Origin: Coleophoma eucalyptorum
Taxonomy: Eukaryota; Ascomycota; Leotiomycetes; Helotiales; Dermateaceae
DNA: 64,000 nucleotides
Direction: 5' to 3'
Assembly: GCA_026120035.1 (NCBI GenBank)
Contig: JALRME010000072.1
Span: forward strand, 1 to 64,000
The stretch's first letter is position 1, and every line of letters begins with the position of its first letter. The translations under genes and the position numbers were made by a program. The notes beneath the pieces were generated by a model. That model was not told where the DNA came from. It worked only from the letters and a program-made list of their open reading frames with translations, and ran no database searches. Below are positions 1 through 11,464 of the stretch, in pieces.

Positions 1-306
1 TAAAGAAAATCCTTATACTACTATATTAGTTGATAACTATAGCGAACCTCTTTCCGTTAGGGATACTAGCCTAGCTTTCTTCTACAAACTTCTTATACTA
101 CTTTCTTTGTGTATCTCCTCGTGTCATTCTTCTTTGTTCCTTAGAACCATCTGATTCAGAATCCGACCTTATTTCCTTAGAGGATATATCGAAATCCATA
201 GAATGATTAAAATTTTTAGGGTATTCGTCCCCCCCTTGGAATATAGTCGTCCCTTGACTATTCGTACTGGAATATGGTACATTCTCTAAGTTGGAGTCGC
301 TAGATT

Positions 307-333
307 GATTTACTTAGCCGAGCTAGCTAAATC
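307..333. repeat. 27-bp hairpin repeat, copy 1
   Basis: A 27-bp unit starting GATTTAC and ending GCTAAATC. It shares length, ends and centre with copies at 3724-3750 and 5334-5360. Its arms are imperfect. Confidence 0.7.
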
Positions 334-639
334 GATGATTTTCCGTCGAATTCTCGCTTATTGCCTCTAGTGCTAATACCGTGTCGCCTACGTCGGAATC
401 CTTTCCTTCGTCATCCTTAGAGTCTGTTTTATATCCACTATTCCTTCGTATGAATACCTTCAGCCGATGTCTAGTATATATACCTTTTAGGCAAGTTCTA
501 TCGAATTCTTCTAGAATATATATTGATTTATCTAGAATACTCTATCTGACCTTATACGGGCCTAGCCATCTATAGTATAGCTTCGCGTCCGATAATATAT
601 TTATAGAACGTATAGTGTCATATATAAGAATCAGTTGCC

Positions 640-1640
640 TAGTTTCGATAGGAGCCTTACGAATTCGTCGATTCCTATCCGTTCACTCTTTGGTAGTTTC
701 TCTATATCTTCGAAATCGAGCTATAATTCCTTCGAGATTCTAGTCTCGCCTTTCAATTTGTAGAGCTCGTAGGTGTAGTAGTTCTTCTATAGTTCGTACC
801 GACTGCTAGTCTAATACCCTCTATATAGGTATTTCTAGCTCGATTGGAAGTATAGCTTCGAATCCATATTGAACGAAGTATAATGTCTGGCTAGTACTTT
901 GTTTGACAGTTGTTCGATCAGCCAGTAGAACCGTATATAGAAGTAGAACCTATTTCCTCTTACCTCCATTAGTCATTTTTGATAATACATCTGCTATTAG
1001 TTTATATCTAACTTCGATTATACTATTTACCTCTAGGTTATATCTAGAGACCTAGACTCTCTTGATATTAAAGTGTTTGGCGAGCTCTTCTACATATAGT
1101 TTATTTTTAGGTCCTCCGTCGACTATCAGCCTTCCAAATATTCTATATCGATATATAACGTCTTCATAAAGGAATTTTACAACTAATTTGGAGTCTACCT
1201 TGGCAAGTCCTCTAGCCTCGACCCAGCCTAATAGGTTATCTCGTACTACAATCAAGAAGTTCTTTCCCATACATAATAGCATATAGACTATATCAATAGC
1301 CACTTTCTCCTAGAGTCTCTAGACCTATATAGGATGTAATAGATCTCGAGTTCTTATTAAAGATCGAAGTTGGTATCTAGCATACGATCTATAATATTTC
1401 TTATAGTCTTAGTATATGCTTTCCTAATAGTACTATCTAGAAACCTACATATGGAATGCTTCGTACGACCGGTGTCTAAGGTCATCGTATATAGCTTCTA
1501 GTATTTTATCCTGTTCTTCCTTACTACCTATAATACGTAGTTATAGTATAATATTGTTTCCTTGTCTAAACAGAAGTCTATATATTACTAGAAATTTCGA
1601 GGCTTGTTTCTTGAAAGCACGAAAATCTTCGATTGTAATA
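640..1640 (-). pseudogene. Retrotransposon integrase remnant
   Basis: The best-preserved stretch is open at 1052-1303 (-). It contains a V-x-R-D-N-L-x-G-W-V-E-A-R block and a later V-D-G-G-P-x-N block, which correspond to the rve integrase core around the first and second catalytic Asp of gypsy elements. Flanking sequence continues the similarity with stops. It lies downstream of RT/RNase H on the same strand, as expected for Ty3/gypsy. Confidence 0.75.
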
Positions 1641-1989
1641 CTAGGTGGTCGTTTTAGTAATATCAACCAGTACGTATATTGTTGATACTATTCTAAGTAC
1701 TTTACTATAGTTTCTAGGGGAATTCCCTCCATTGGACTAGTTAAGGTAGCCGTAGTATAATTAAGCTTAGCTACGATCCATTCATTAATATCGACTTCGT
1801 ATGCGTTATCGATATCGTCGGAGGTAGTTCTTGGTTTTCTAGATAGTCCATCTATCGCGGTATATTTCTTTCTAGGTATATGCTTTACTTCGAAGTCGAA
1901 GAGCCTAATCCATACTAGCTACCTAACTACTAGGGCACCTAGTAGATCAGTTGCTAATCGATTCAATTACGTAATTAGGACCTCTATAT

Positions 1990-3440
1990 CTATTTCGAGT
2001 CAAAAATAGACTCTATATAGATAGAATCTCATTTTCTTTAAGGCCTTTAGAACCCCTCGACATTCTCTTTTTGTAGTATCGTACCCTTGTTCAGCTTTTG
2101 TCCATATGCTACTATCGTAACGAATGACTCGTTTCCTTTTCTCGCCATCTAGTTATATAAGTATAACTCCCTATCCTTTTAAGCTTGTATCTATAGCTAG
2201 TATCATAAGCCCTACCATTGGTCTATACTCAGTACGTACTAGGGCTAGAGTAGTTGTGAGAGTAATTTTTAGGATATCTATAGCTTCTTGTTGCTTAGTT
2301 TCCTAAATAAAAGCTTAGTTTTTCTGGAAAAGTAGGTATATCGGTGTTGCTATTAGTAAGAACTTCTCGATCTAGATCCTATAATAGATACAAATACCAA
2401 TAAACGACCGAGCTTCTAAGATATTATTATATAATAGCCATTCGAGGATTTTTATAACTTTGGAACTCTCTAGTCTTCTACCGTCTGTATTATATACGAA
2501 TCCTATAATCTTTAATCCCGGTATTCCAAACTGGCTTTTCGGACCTATTGTATATCCCGAACGTTTAATGTCTACTAGGACCTTATCGATATTCTGAATA
2601 TACTCTAGGACAAATTTCTGTATCCTAGGAGCTACTTCTATATCTCTATACCTAGTAGTTGGATCTTTCACTATAATATCATCTAAGAAAGCTCTTACAA
2701 TATATAGCGTATGGTCTTAGATAATCCTATTCACGATTCGTACGAATTATACAATAGAATTCGTTACACCCTATAGTAATCTTATATACTAAAGTAACCC
2801 TAGTGGGATTATAAAAGCTATAATTGCCCTACTCGATTGTTCTAATAGGATTTGGTTGTATCCTAAAAAGAAGTCGATCAAAGAGGTAATTTGACATCCG
2901 ACGAATTCTTCTGAAAACTTATCCACGGACGGAGGTAGGTTTACGTCTCGAATCATAACTTTATTTGTATTCATATATACGTTGATTAGTCGATATAATC
3001 CTAGGGTACTTTTGGCAACAAGGAACTATAGATTTCGATATAAGCTATAAGAATATTCTAATATGCCTCTTTCGAGCCTTTCCTTGAACATACTAGTAAC
3101 TATCTCGTTTAGGGCTTTTGGAAACGCAAACCTAGGCGCCTACTATACTTCGTGTGGTACCATACGGATTTCCTGTGGAGGTGCTACCTCTGGCCTAACT
3201 AGCCTACATTCGTCGAAATCGAACGCTATTCCGGCTTCTCGATTGTATAGTATTTTAAGTATCAAATCTCTTTCCTATATAGTGAGGCCATCCCTAATAA
3301 TCAGCTTACTAATTCGCTCGGGACGTAATCTTAAGCCGCGACTGATTTTCGAGAACTTTGGGATTAATCAATGGTCGTATTTCCTAGGAACCTTAGGAGG
3401 TCTTTTAGCTGCTATAATGCTAGCCTTCTAATTCAAATGT
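1990..3440 (-). pseudogene. Retrotransposon reverse transcriptase / RNase H remnant
   Basis: Minus-strand reading shows successive RT blocks. The open piece 2789-2974 carries S-L-I-D-F-F-L-G-Y-N-Q-I (RT palm). A little downstream comes F-L-D-D-I-I-V, the YxDD-type catalytic box in its gypsy F-L-D-D form. The open piece 2372-2671 is the thumb/connection region. At 2000-2110 the text K-A-E-Q-G-Y-D-T-T-K-R-E-C is a recognisable RNase H block. Multiple stops between these pieces make it a relic. Confidence 0.85.
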
Positions 3441-3723
3441 CCTCCTAGAACCGATTCCATCTTTCTACTGAAATTGATAGGTCTGACTTTCTAGTCTTTT
3501 CTCTTGTACATTATAAAGACCTTCGCGTACCGATTTCCCCTTCTATCATATAGATCCTAGTTTTGTCTAATAGAAAAATCGTTACATCGGCTCGACATTC
3601 TATATTCTACATCCTTGGAATACTTAATTTGTAGTATAAACATATACTGTTCTATTGGATCTAGTGTTAGAGCTTCCGTACGCTCTAATTCAATCCTTCT
3701 TATCGTGGCTATTTGGGCCTTCT

Positions 3724-3750
3724 GATTTACCCCGCCGGGCTGGGTAAATC
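3724..3750. repeat. 27-bp hairpin repeat, copy 2
   Basis: GATTTACCC and GGGTAAATC form perfect 9-bp inverted arms around a 9-bp GC-rich loop. It is GC-rich inside very AT-rich degenerate retrotransposon DNA. Confidence 0.8.
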
Positions 3751-4038
3751 GACGCGCACTACGCGATCTACGCGATCCTACCTTTTCAAGGTTTTCAACT
3801 TCGCTGGCTCTCCGACCTTGTTCTTAAGAATCAGCTATAATTTTGAGTGCATCTCTTGATCTTCAGGAGATAGAACTTCATTTGAAACTCGAAGAGATAC
3901 CTCTCTTCGACCGCGGTCGTCATATATGGTAGCGTATATACCGCCATCTCTCTATCCTATCGATACCCTACCTTAAAGAACCTATAGCATCCTAAGAATC
4001 AGCTGGGTCTTTATATTCCGAACTACGAAAATATGTGC

Positions 4039-4281
4039 CTAGACAGATGTTTTGCCTATTCCAACTTCGACATTCTTATAGATTCCTTCGAATTCTCGGC
4101 GGTCTCCTATGGAGGCTACTATTGTCATCTGGGCCTCTGGATTTATAGGAAGGTTGCCTCGGATGGCTATATCCTCTGATACAATATTGATTTCGACTCC
4201 GGTATCGATTATAGTAAGAACCTCGATTCTATTATTTAGTCGTACCCTGATTCTTGGAGACTTGGCTTTGCATACAGGCAT
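4039..4281 (-). pseudogene. Retropepsin (aspartic protease) remnant
   Basis: The open minus-strand stretch contains T-I-I-D-T-G-V-E-I-N-I-V-S. This matches the retropepsin active site (D-T/S-G followed by a hydrophobic strand), with Val where Ala/Ser is usual. It sits between the gag-like and RT remnants of the same element. It is only a fragment. Confidence 0.7.
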
Positions 4282-5031
4282 TAGGGCATAATCCCCTTGG
4301 ATCGCTCGTACGTGTGCCTCCCCATTGGCTTCAAGAGCTACCTTTGATGACTTGTTCTAGAATAGGAGTTTCTATAAACTATCTGAATGTACGAGAATTT
4401 CATACGCCGTAGTCGTTACCTCCGAATTCAAGATCTTTATCAAGAAATCCTCAGGAACAGCTTTAGCTCGTATGATATCTATATACTTCAAAGGTTTCAT
4501 TATAGGTATTAGCTAAGACCTATATCCCTATTCTATCTACTTGGTATCCTATATAGGAACATCCTCTATAGACTTTAGAGCTATCTTCGACTTTTCTGCC
4601 TCCTCTGGTTTCGTGTTTGTAGAATAAGTAATATCTACTTTTCGTAGTTACTAGTTCCTAATTCTTGGAACTTTTGGAGTAAGCATTCGGCTTTCCTTTT
4701 CGATTCTTCCATATAGGATATTCAGTACAGTCCTATTAATAGCCTTAGGGATATATTATTCTCCCTTAATACTATAGACATCCGTACTAGTATACTCGAT
4801 CTCCTGTATATCTGTATCCCACTCGATATCGGAATTAGGATTCTAGTTATCAATTTCAATACTTCGATTAGCAACCTGTTCTCCTAGTTTCGGTAATATA
4901 ATGGTATTAGCTGTTCCTAGAACCCTATACTGTTGTTTATAATTCTCCGGATGGTTCATCTAGTACTAATTAAGCACTTGATTCCTCTGACTTCGATCTA
5001 GGTAGAAATAAGCAGGACGAGATCTCGGGCT

Positions 5032-6300
5032 TTACTTTCCATACGAAATCCTACCTTCAACTATAAGATGACAAGCGCTATTACCGCAGTCGAGTTCTAG
5101 GTTCTTGCATTCGTACCTGAAGTATCCTCGCTCTAGACAGTATCTGTATTGATCCATTCTAAGTTGGAACGAGCGTCTAGTAGGTCTCTGGCCGTATTGA
5201 GAAACTAGTGTCGCTTGTATAGTATTAACACCTACTACTATAGGAGTATTGGTTCCATAAGTCCTATCGTAATATTCGTAAGGATTTAGTATAGAATATA
5301 ACGATACTTCCATATAAGAAACGCGCGCTTGTTGATTTACCCCGCCGGGCTAGCTAAATCCTTTAATGGCTATTACAAGCGCGTCCATTCTACCAACTAA
5401 ATCCTTCCAATCTTTTGTCGAAACCTCCCTCTTATTCGAAGTTCTCTGAACAACTAGAATGCTCTAAGCCACTACTGGTATATCTTATGTAGTCTTAGTA
5501 ATGTTTCTTTTCTTCCTTCTCTCCTGTTTATCGTAGAAATCGACTAATTCTATTATATTATACTTATCGTCGGTATTAGGAAAGAATTCGTTCTTATCGC
5601 GTTCGATCTAGGTAATACGAAGTACCTCGTTTTTGATTCTTCCGAAATCTAGAGTCCTAGAATCCTCGAAGTTGAGTCCAAGTTTCCTAATAACCTTTTC
5701 TCGAATAGACCTCGGTAATCCTTTTATGTACGAATGGCACTAGGAGTATAGTGCTAGCTTACCTTCCTCCATAAGTCTACTCGATATTAACATATACTTT
5801 CGAGTATATTTTATAAGACTCTAGGGTCCTAAATCCCTTCGTTTGTTTGTAAAGGTCTCTAGATATACTAGCGAGTAGATCTTCTAGAACGTATCTATGT
5901 CTCGGTAATCTAAAAGAAGTACTACTTTTAGAGCCCCCTAGTTTCGTTCTCTGAATTCTTCTGTATCCCTAATTTCCGTACGAATCGTATATTCACAATA
6001 ATCGATTATACGCCTTACCTTATCTAAGTCAGGTATGTTCAAGTCTTCGAATATAGTCTTAATTCGTTCTAGGAAGTCGGAAATATTACTCCTAGAGAAG
6101 TACGGAGTTATAGGTACTGTATTATATCTAATACCTAGATATAAGGATACATGATAGCTATATTTACTAACTCTAGTGGCTTTATCGGTTGTCTAAGCTT
6201 ATATATTAGTAATTAAAGCTATTAAGGTATCGACACTACTAAGAGTAGCACTCGAATTAGGTGTTTTTGGTGTCGATATCTCGACTATTTTGTAAAGGTT
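5032..6300 (-). pseudogene. Gag-like remnant of the gypsy element
   Basis: Only fragments are open. The piece 5032-5313 (-) ends with a cysteine-containing stretch (Y-C-L-E-R-G-Y-F-R-Y-E-C, then C-x4-C and His) that resembles a decayed CCHC zinc knuckle of a Gag nucleocapsid. Position supports Gag: immediately upstream (minus direction) of the protease remnant and downstream of the LTR. Beyond the decayed knuckle I see no preserved domain. Confidence 0.5.
5334..5360. repeat. 27-bp hairpin repeat, copy 3
   Basis: Identical to copy 2 for its first 18 bases, differing only near the right arm, where it reads TAGCTAAATC. It lies within the gag-proximal part of the element. Confidence 0.8.
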
Positions 6301-6928
6301 TTTCTGACTGTTCTATATAGACTACTGAACTAACTGATATACTAACTACTATACGGACTACTGAACTAACTAATCTGAATAAACAGGCGTCGCTATAGAA
6401 TACGATACCTATAAGCCTATGCCAGGTGCTATAGGTAACTAGGTATAGTACTAGGTGTACTAAAAGAATTAAAGTAACTATATAATAAAGAAATTCGTAA
6501 TGATCGACGACTGCTACCTAGCTCGAGTGAGTTCTTTCGGTAGATCCTACTTGATATACCAAAAGAAACTTAAAATGAGCAAGATCGTAATATTATTAAA
6601 AATCGTAAAGAGGTTTTCGAATTCCTTGAATATCTTCTAGGTAAAGCTATTGAATTCAACCTCCTCTCTACTACTTTCCGTAATATTAGGATCTCTATTC
6701 TGTCGCTTACAGCCGATGTTCGCTCTCTGCCGTACTATGCTATACACCTTGGAATCCCTGTAATAGCGTCCCCTACCGTATGCAGTAGACACTCTAGATT
6801 CCATTATATATAATAGAAATTTTCGGGTACTTAGCGATTCCCCTCTGATTTCTCTCTTGGTTATTCTCGTTACTTGCTCTTCCGTAGTAGACTGTCGTAT
6901 GGTAAGAGAATCGGGTGTAGTTCACCAA

Positions 6929-7246
6929 TGTAAATAGTGATATATGGTTTAAGGTAGTTCAATTCATTCTCTTAAGATACGATAATATATAACAAAGACA
7001 CAAGTAGTTAGGAGTCTCAACTAAATGATTCCTATAATGATATAACTAAAGAAGAGCTACGAAGGAGGTAGTTTGGTTGGTCGACGTCCTCGATTTCTAT
7101 GGTCCGATTATTTCATCCGTAAGTCGATAATGATTTGTATGATAGCCAGGGACCAATATATATGTATTACCGGGTAGGAACAAGGTTCCTCCGATCGGTT
7201 GCACATTCTACCGTCCCGTTGCCTCGTCCCATTCCACCAGTTTACA
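6929..7246 (-). repeat. LTR-A copy 1 (5' LTR of the minus-strand gypsy element)
   Basis: 318 bp bounded by TGTAAA...TTTACA. The same 318-bp sequence, inverted, occurs at 7899-8216, and a truncated copy at about 10461-10696. Its position next to gag and the primer-binding-site-like TGGTGAAC makes it the 5' LTR of the element to its left. Confidence 0.85.
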
Positions 7247-7898
7247 CTATAACATCCTAGTTCCCTAGGTTAAGAATAACAAAAGGATAGTTATATATAC
7301 ATCGGCCCTTAATAGTAAAATACAATCGAATATAATAAGAAGCCCTACTCTAGACCTCTCCTTTATATCCTCGTATAGCTATAGAATAAGGTAATTTCTA
7401 TATCTTAACTCCTAAGGCCTTACTTAAACGCCTAGCAAAAGCGTAATTAATAAATAAGTAACCATTTGCTCTAGTGTCTATTAAGGAATTCGTAACTATT
7501 TCGAATCTATTTATACTCAAAATACTAGAGATTAGGAAGGGCTCGCCACCTAATAGTAACTTTAAATCCAACTTTGATAGATTATATCTTCTCAAACCTA
7601 GGAAGGAGTCTTTTCCTAGGCTTCTTCGTTTTCCATCCGATTCGGTTCCGATTCCTCTTCGATATCACTATCAAATTCCAACTATTCCAATTCTTCTTCC
7701 GCTTTATTAGGATCCAATTCCTTTATAGTAGGCTTACTAGGGTAACTAGAAGAGAAATAACTAGGCTTCCTATAGGTATAACATTAATCTAAAGGTCCTA
7801 GTTGACGAGATAGAATACCTTTAGGTCGTAGGATGGCTATTCTCATTCTGTTTCTAGTTACTATAGGGTAAACTATAGGTTTGGGAATTTGGACATAA
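7247..7898 (-). mobile_element. Second gypsy-type element, protease-bearing fragment
   Basis: An open minus-strand stretch at 7398-7595 contains L-I-D-T-R-A-N-G-Y-L-F-I followed by an F-A-R-R-L-like helix. This is a retropepsin active site (D-S/T-G) with the Gly replaced by Arg. It differs in sequence from the protease at 4.0-4.3 kb, so it belongs to another element family. It is separated from its gag part (8.2-10.2 kb) by the inserted LTR at 7899-8216. Confidence 0.55.
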
Positions 7899-8216
7899 TG
7901 TAAACTGGTGGAATGGGACGAGGCAACGGGACGGTAGAATGTGCAACCGATCGGAGGAACCTTGTTCCTACCCGGTAATGCATATATATTGGTCCCTGGC
8001 TATCATACAAATCATCATCGACTTACGGATGAAATGATCGGACCATGGAAATCGAGGACGTCGACCAACCAAACTACCTCCTTCGTAGCTCTTCTTTAGT
8101 TATATCATTATAGGAATCATTTAGTTGAGACTCCTAACTACTTGTGTCTTTGTTGTATATTGTCGTATCCCAAGAGAATGAATTGAACTACCTTAAACCA
8201 CATATCACCATTTACA
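7899..8216 (+). repeat. LTR-A copy 2, solo LTR
   Basis: Inverted copy of 6929-7246 with the same TG...CA ends and 318-bp length. The flanks carry the same four bases ATAA on both sides, a likely target-site duplication. No internal domain is attached, so it is best read as a solo LTR inserted into the second element. Confidence 0.8.
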
Positions 8217-10272
8217 ATAAGTAGTTCTAGTCGAAGGCGTATCGGATACCTTTCGGGTCGGTTTCGTAATAGTACTTATCACAACCGGTTTCTTTACAAA
8301 AGCCAAAGGATTCCGTTCTATATTTCGACGACGCTTATTATTAATAGACAATATATCCTCGACCATAAAATTATAATCTTGATTCTATTGTCTCTTATTA
8401 CTAAGCATAGCATCCCGTAATCGAGGTATTATCTTATTCTATAGAGAGAAGAACTATTTAGATCGAAGAACTCTTCCTCTAGTTACTATATCTAGGAATC
8501 GAGCCTAGAATTCTAAGAAGGTTTCTCTTGATAACATTTGTAGGTTATAGAACTTATTTCGAGCCTTCTTTGTTTCGTTACCTATTAGATAATAGGTTCC
8601 TAATAGAGCGATTATCTCTTCTGCCGTCTAGAACGGATCTAGATCGGAGGTATATCGGGGCCCTAGGTACTTTCGAGCTTTCCTTATTATGGTTCCCTAT
8701 ACCAAGGCCCTATAGGCTCTAGGCGTTAGATAATAATTAGTATTAACCTCGAGTCGATCTATAACTAAAATTCTCTATTCCTTAAAGGTTAGGATGGTAC
8801 TATTATCGAGCGGGATAATTTTCTCGGTTAGCTTACTTCTTCTTGTTCGACCAATCCAAGTTGGTAGGGTTTCGGAAGGGATTCGGGGAGAAGTATCTTC
8901 GTTCCCGGAAAAAGGAATATATACTAGTCTAACTCTTTCGCGAAGCGGGGGCGTTCTAGATAAAGGTATAGGCGTAATCGAACCTCCTTGTTCTTATATA
9001 GGTATTGGTTGAACTAGTAACCTCTCTATAAGGAGTGTTATAATCTAACTAAAGTTGTTATCCGACTTTCGAGTTGATTCGGATAATTAAGTTTCTAAGG
9101 ACTAGATAATGCCCCTAAGCACGTTAGGGTCACTAAAATCCCTCTCATCTCTTGATTTGCCCTTTCCTTTATTCTTCGAGCTCTTAGTTCTCCTTTGTTG
9201 ACTTATCGATACTAAAGAATGATCTCGAGTAAGTTCATTAGGCGTAGTCGATCCTATAGTAGGTAGGATGTTCATATTAAATAAGTATAGCATCTAGGTC
9301 GGATGCGATTCGGAGTACTTCCGGTATAGGGGTTTCAAAGAATAGATAGGTCTTCCTAACTGTCTCTACTTCTTTCTTGATAATTTCCTCTATCGCGAGG
9401 GGGTTCTTAAGAGTCTCTGAATACTCTCTTTGGCGTTAAGCACTAACGACTTCTACTGGTTTGCTCCGTGCTGAATCAAACCCTAATTCACCAGTTGTCT
9501 ATAAGATCTCGGGAATCATAGCTATTTGAGTTCCAATGGTAAGGCGATACCGAATGTCCTCTGATACGGATTGGAATCTCGAATTGGGATATTATAGTAG
9601 GCCGTCCCCGGCAGGCGTAATCTTTTTTGTGTAATGTAAAGACATAGGTTTGATCAATGGTAGGATAGAGGTGTTTGGGAGCACAATAACCTTATATTGA
9701 CTATATCCTATAGGTCTCGTACGAAGGACACAAAAAAGATAAGAAAAGAAGAAGAGAAAGAAACCAAATTCTATGATATATCCCTCTTATATGCTTACTG
9801 AGTCCGAAACCCCTCCGACTCTACTCATACTCGCTTACGTATACTGTCTTGGGTCACATGACATATATCTGGATTCCCAATTGTCTATTCTGAGCATGTC
9901 AGGTTCTTACAGTAGGTCCCTTGTTTTCGGGACGCGACGTTATAGCTAGGGTACCGCTAGGGTCACGAAGGGTTTACGATATAGGATAGGTAGTAGTATA
10001 TTAGCCGCTCGGATTTCTTCGATTCTAGTTTCCAATCGAGTCACTTCTTCACGGTCGCGGGACTCTCGCTCGAGCTCCTCAATACGACGTAGTGCCGCCG
10101 TAAGTCTATCACTAATAGTTATCGTAGGCTGGGATTGGGATCCTACCTCGGTTTGGGTAAGCTCAAAGGTAACGTCGACGCCACGACTGATGCTTCTGGT
10201 TTCGCGCGTTATTTTGGTATCCTATCAATTGCTTTACGACGAGCTGCCTCCCATCGGGGAGAGAGATCAGAA
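8217..10272 (-). mobile_element. Second gypsy-type element, gag-side fragment
   Basis: Minus-strand reading near 10.2-9.95 kb gives a Gag-like N-terminus with a charged heptad-like helix (R-R-I-E-E-L-E-R-E-S-R-D-R-E-E-V). The rest is interrupted by stops down to 9.1 kb, where a Lys/Ser-rich piece is open at 9102-9293. LTR-B copy 1 (10273-10462) abuts its upstream end, as a 5' LTR should. There is no intact protein. Confidence 0.5.
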
Positions 10273-10462
10273 TGTCAGGTGTCATAGGCAGAGTGACGTA
10301 CAAGCAATAGATAAGTAGGGTATATATAGGGTATACGTAGGTAGGTAGTAGTTATTATTCAAACTGATCTCTGAAGATCCTTAAACCAAGGGGGCTGAAG
10401 ATATATATATGTTTCCCCGTCTGGCTCGCTAATGCCATATGACCTCGCTTGGGCCTATGACA
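10273..10462 (-). repeat. LTR-B copy 1
   Basis: About 190 bp bounded by TGTCAGG...CCTATGACA. An inverted copy is at 10804-10982, and a 22-bp end fragment recurs at about 11088-11109. It lies immediately upstream of the second element's gag-like reading. Confidence 0.7.
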
Positions 10463-10696
10463 TATATATTGGTCCTTGGCTATCATACAAATCATTATCG
10501 ACTTACGGATGAAATAATCGGACTATAGAAATCGAGGACGTCGATCAACCAAACTACCTCCTTCGTAGCTCTTCTTTAGTTATATCATTATAGGAATCAT
10601 TTAGTTGAGACTCCTAACTACTTGTGTCTTTGTTATATATTGTTATATCCCAAGAGAATGAATTAAACTACCTTAAACCATATATCACTATTTACA
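10461..10696 (+). repeat. LTR-A copy 3, 5'-truncated
   Basis: Matches LTR-A copy 2 from its CATATATATTGGTCC stretch to the terminal TTTACA, lacking the first 80 or so bases. It begins exactly where LTR-B copy 1 ends, which marks a nested insertion or recombination junction. Confidence 0.8.
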
Positions 10697-10803
10697 GTAG
10701 TCCTTTTCTACAAGATCTTATAGGATATCTAGTTAAAAGGTACATCATAAAACCTTTATAGGACTATCGCTAACTTAAAGCTAGTTTTTATCTATAAACT
10801 TAT

Positions 10804-10982
10804 TGTTATAGGCCCAAGCGAGGTCACATGGCATTAGCGAGCCAGGCGGGGAAACATATATATATCTTCAGCCCCCTTGGTTTAAGGATCTTCAGAGATC
10901 AGTTTGAATAATAACTACTACCTACCTGTGTATACCCTGCTTATCCATTGCTTGCACGTCACTCTGCCTGTGACACCTGACA
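10804..10982 (+). repeat. LTR-B copy 2 (inverted relative to copy 1)
   Basis: About 180 bp, reverse complement of 10273-10462 with scattered differences. The two copies flank about 340 bp that contain the truncated LTR-A. Confidence 0.75.
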
Positions 10983-11464
10983 TTACCCTTTTGGGACATC
11001 CCGTGATCGAATCCTTCAATTTCGAGGCGCGCAAAGCTCGCGACTTTGCGAAGCCGCCTCGCTTTGCTGGCCGCCGACCTACCAATGGACCTCGCTTGGG
11101 CCTATGACACGAGGTTAATACTTCGACCGTTACAGATACTAACGTTAGGTCTATACCGGAAGTCTACATTTGACGGTAGGCTTAGCTGTAGTCCCAAGCA
11201 GTCGGTCACAATCGCTCTCCGGGACTTTCTATTAACATCCTTATACTTGTCGACCAAATAACTAACTACCTATATCCTTATAGATATCTGATAATCTCAA
11301 TAGTTTATAATATAGGATAGGTAATAATAGTATATTATTATATCATCTCTTGTATCTCTCCTATATTGTTATAAGCTTAGGTATATAGGAATAGAGTTGT
11401 ATAATTAAATATTTTATTATGTCTTCCTATATCTATATGACTCTAAGCTTGATCCGAGCTTAGT
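10983..11464. other. Intergenic, decayed repeat DNA
   Basis: Contains a short LTR-B end fragment (about 11088-11109) and AT-rich TATA/CTA-rich sequence. I see no gene. Confidence 0.6.

Larger units (their letters stand above)
1..6928 (-). mobile_element. RIP-degraded Ty3/gypsy LTR retrotransposon (internal region)
   Basis: Reading the minus strand from right to left gives gag-like, protease, reverse transcriptase, RNase H and integrase remnants in Ty3/gypsy order. All frames are broken by many TAG/TAA codons. The DNA is rich in TpA (CTA, TAG, TATA) and poor in CpA/TpG, the expected footprint of RIP. The 5' LTR (minus orientation) lies just right at 6929-7246. The bases next to it read TTGGTGAAC on the minus strand, a plausible primer-binding site complementary to a tRNA 3' end ending in GTTCACCA. 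The 3' LTR would lie left of the window. No functional protein is expected. Confidence 0.85.
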
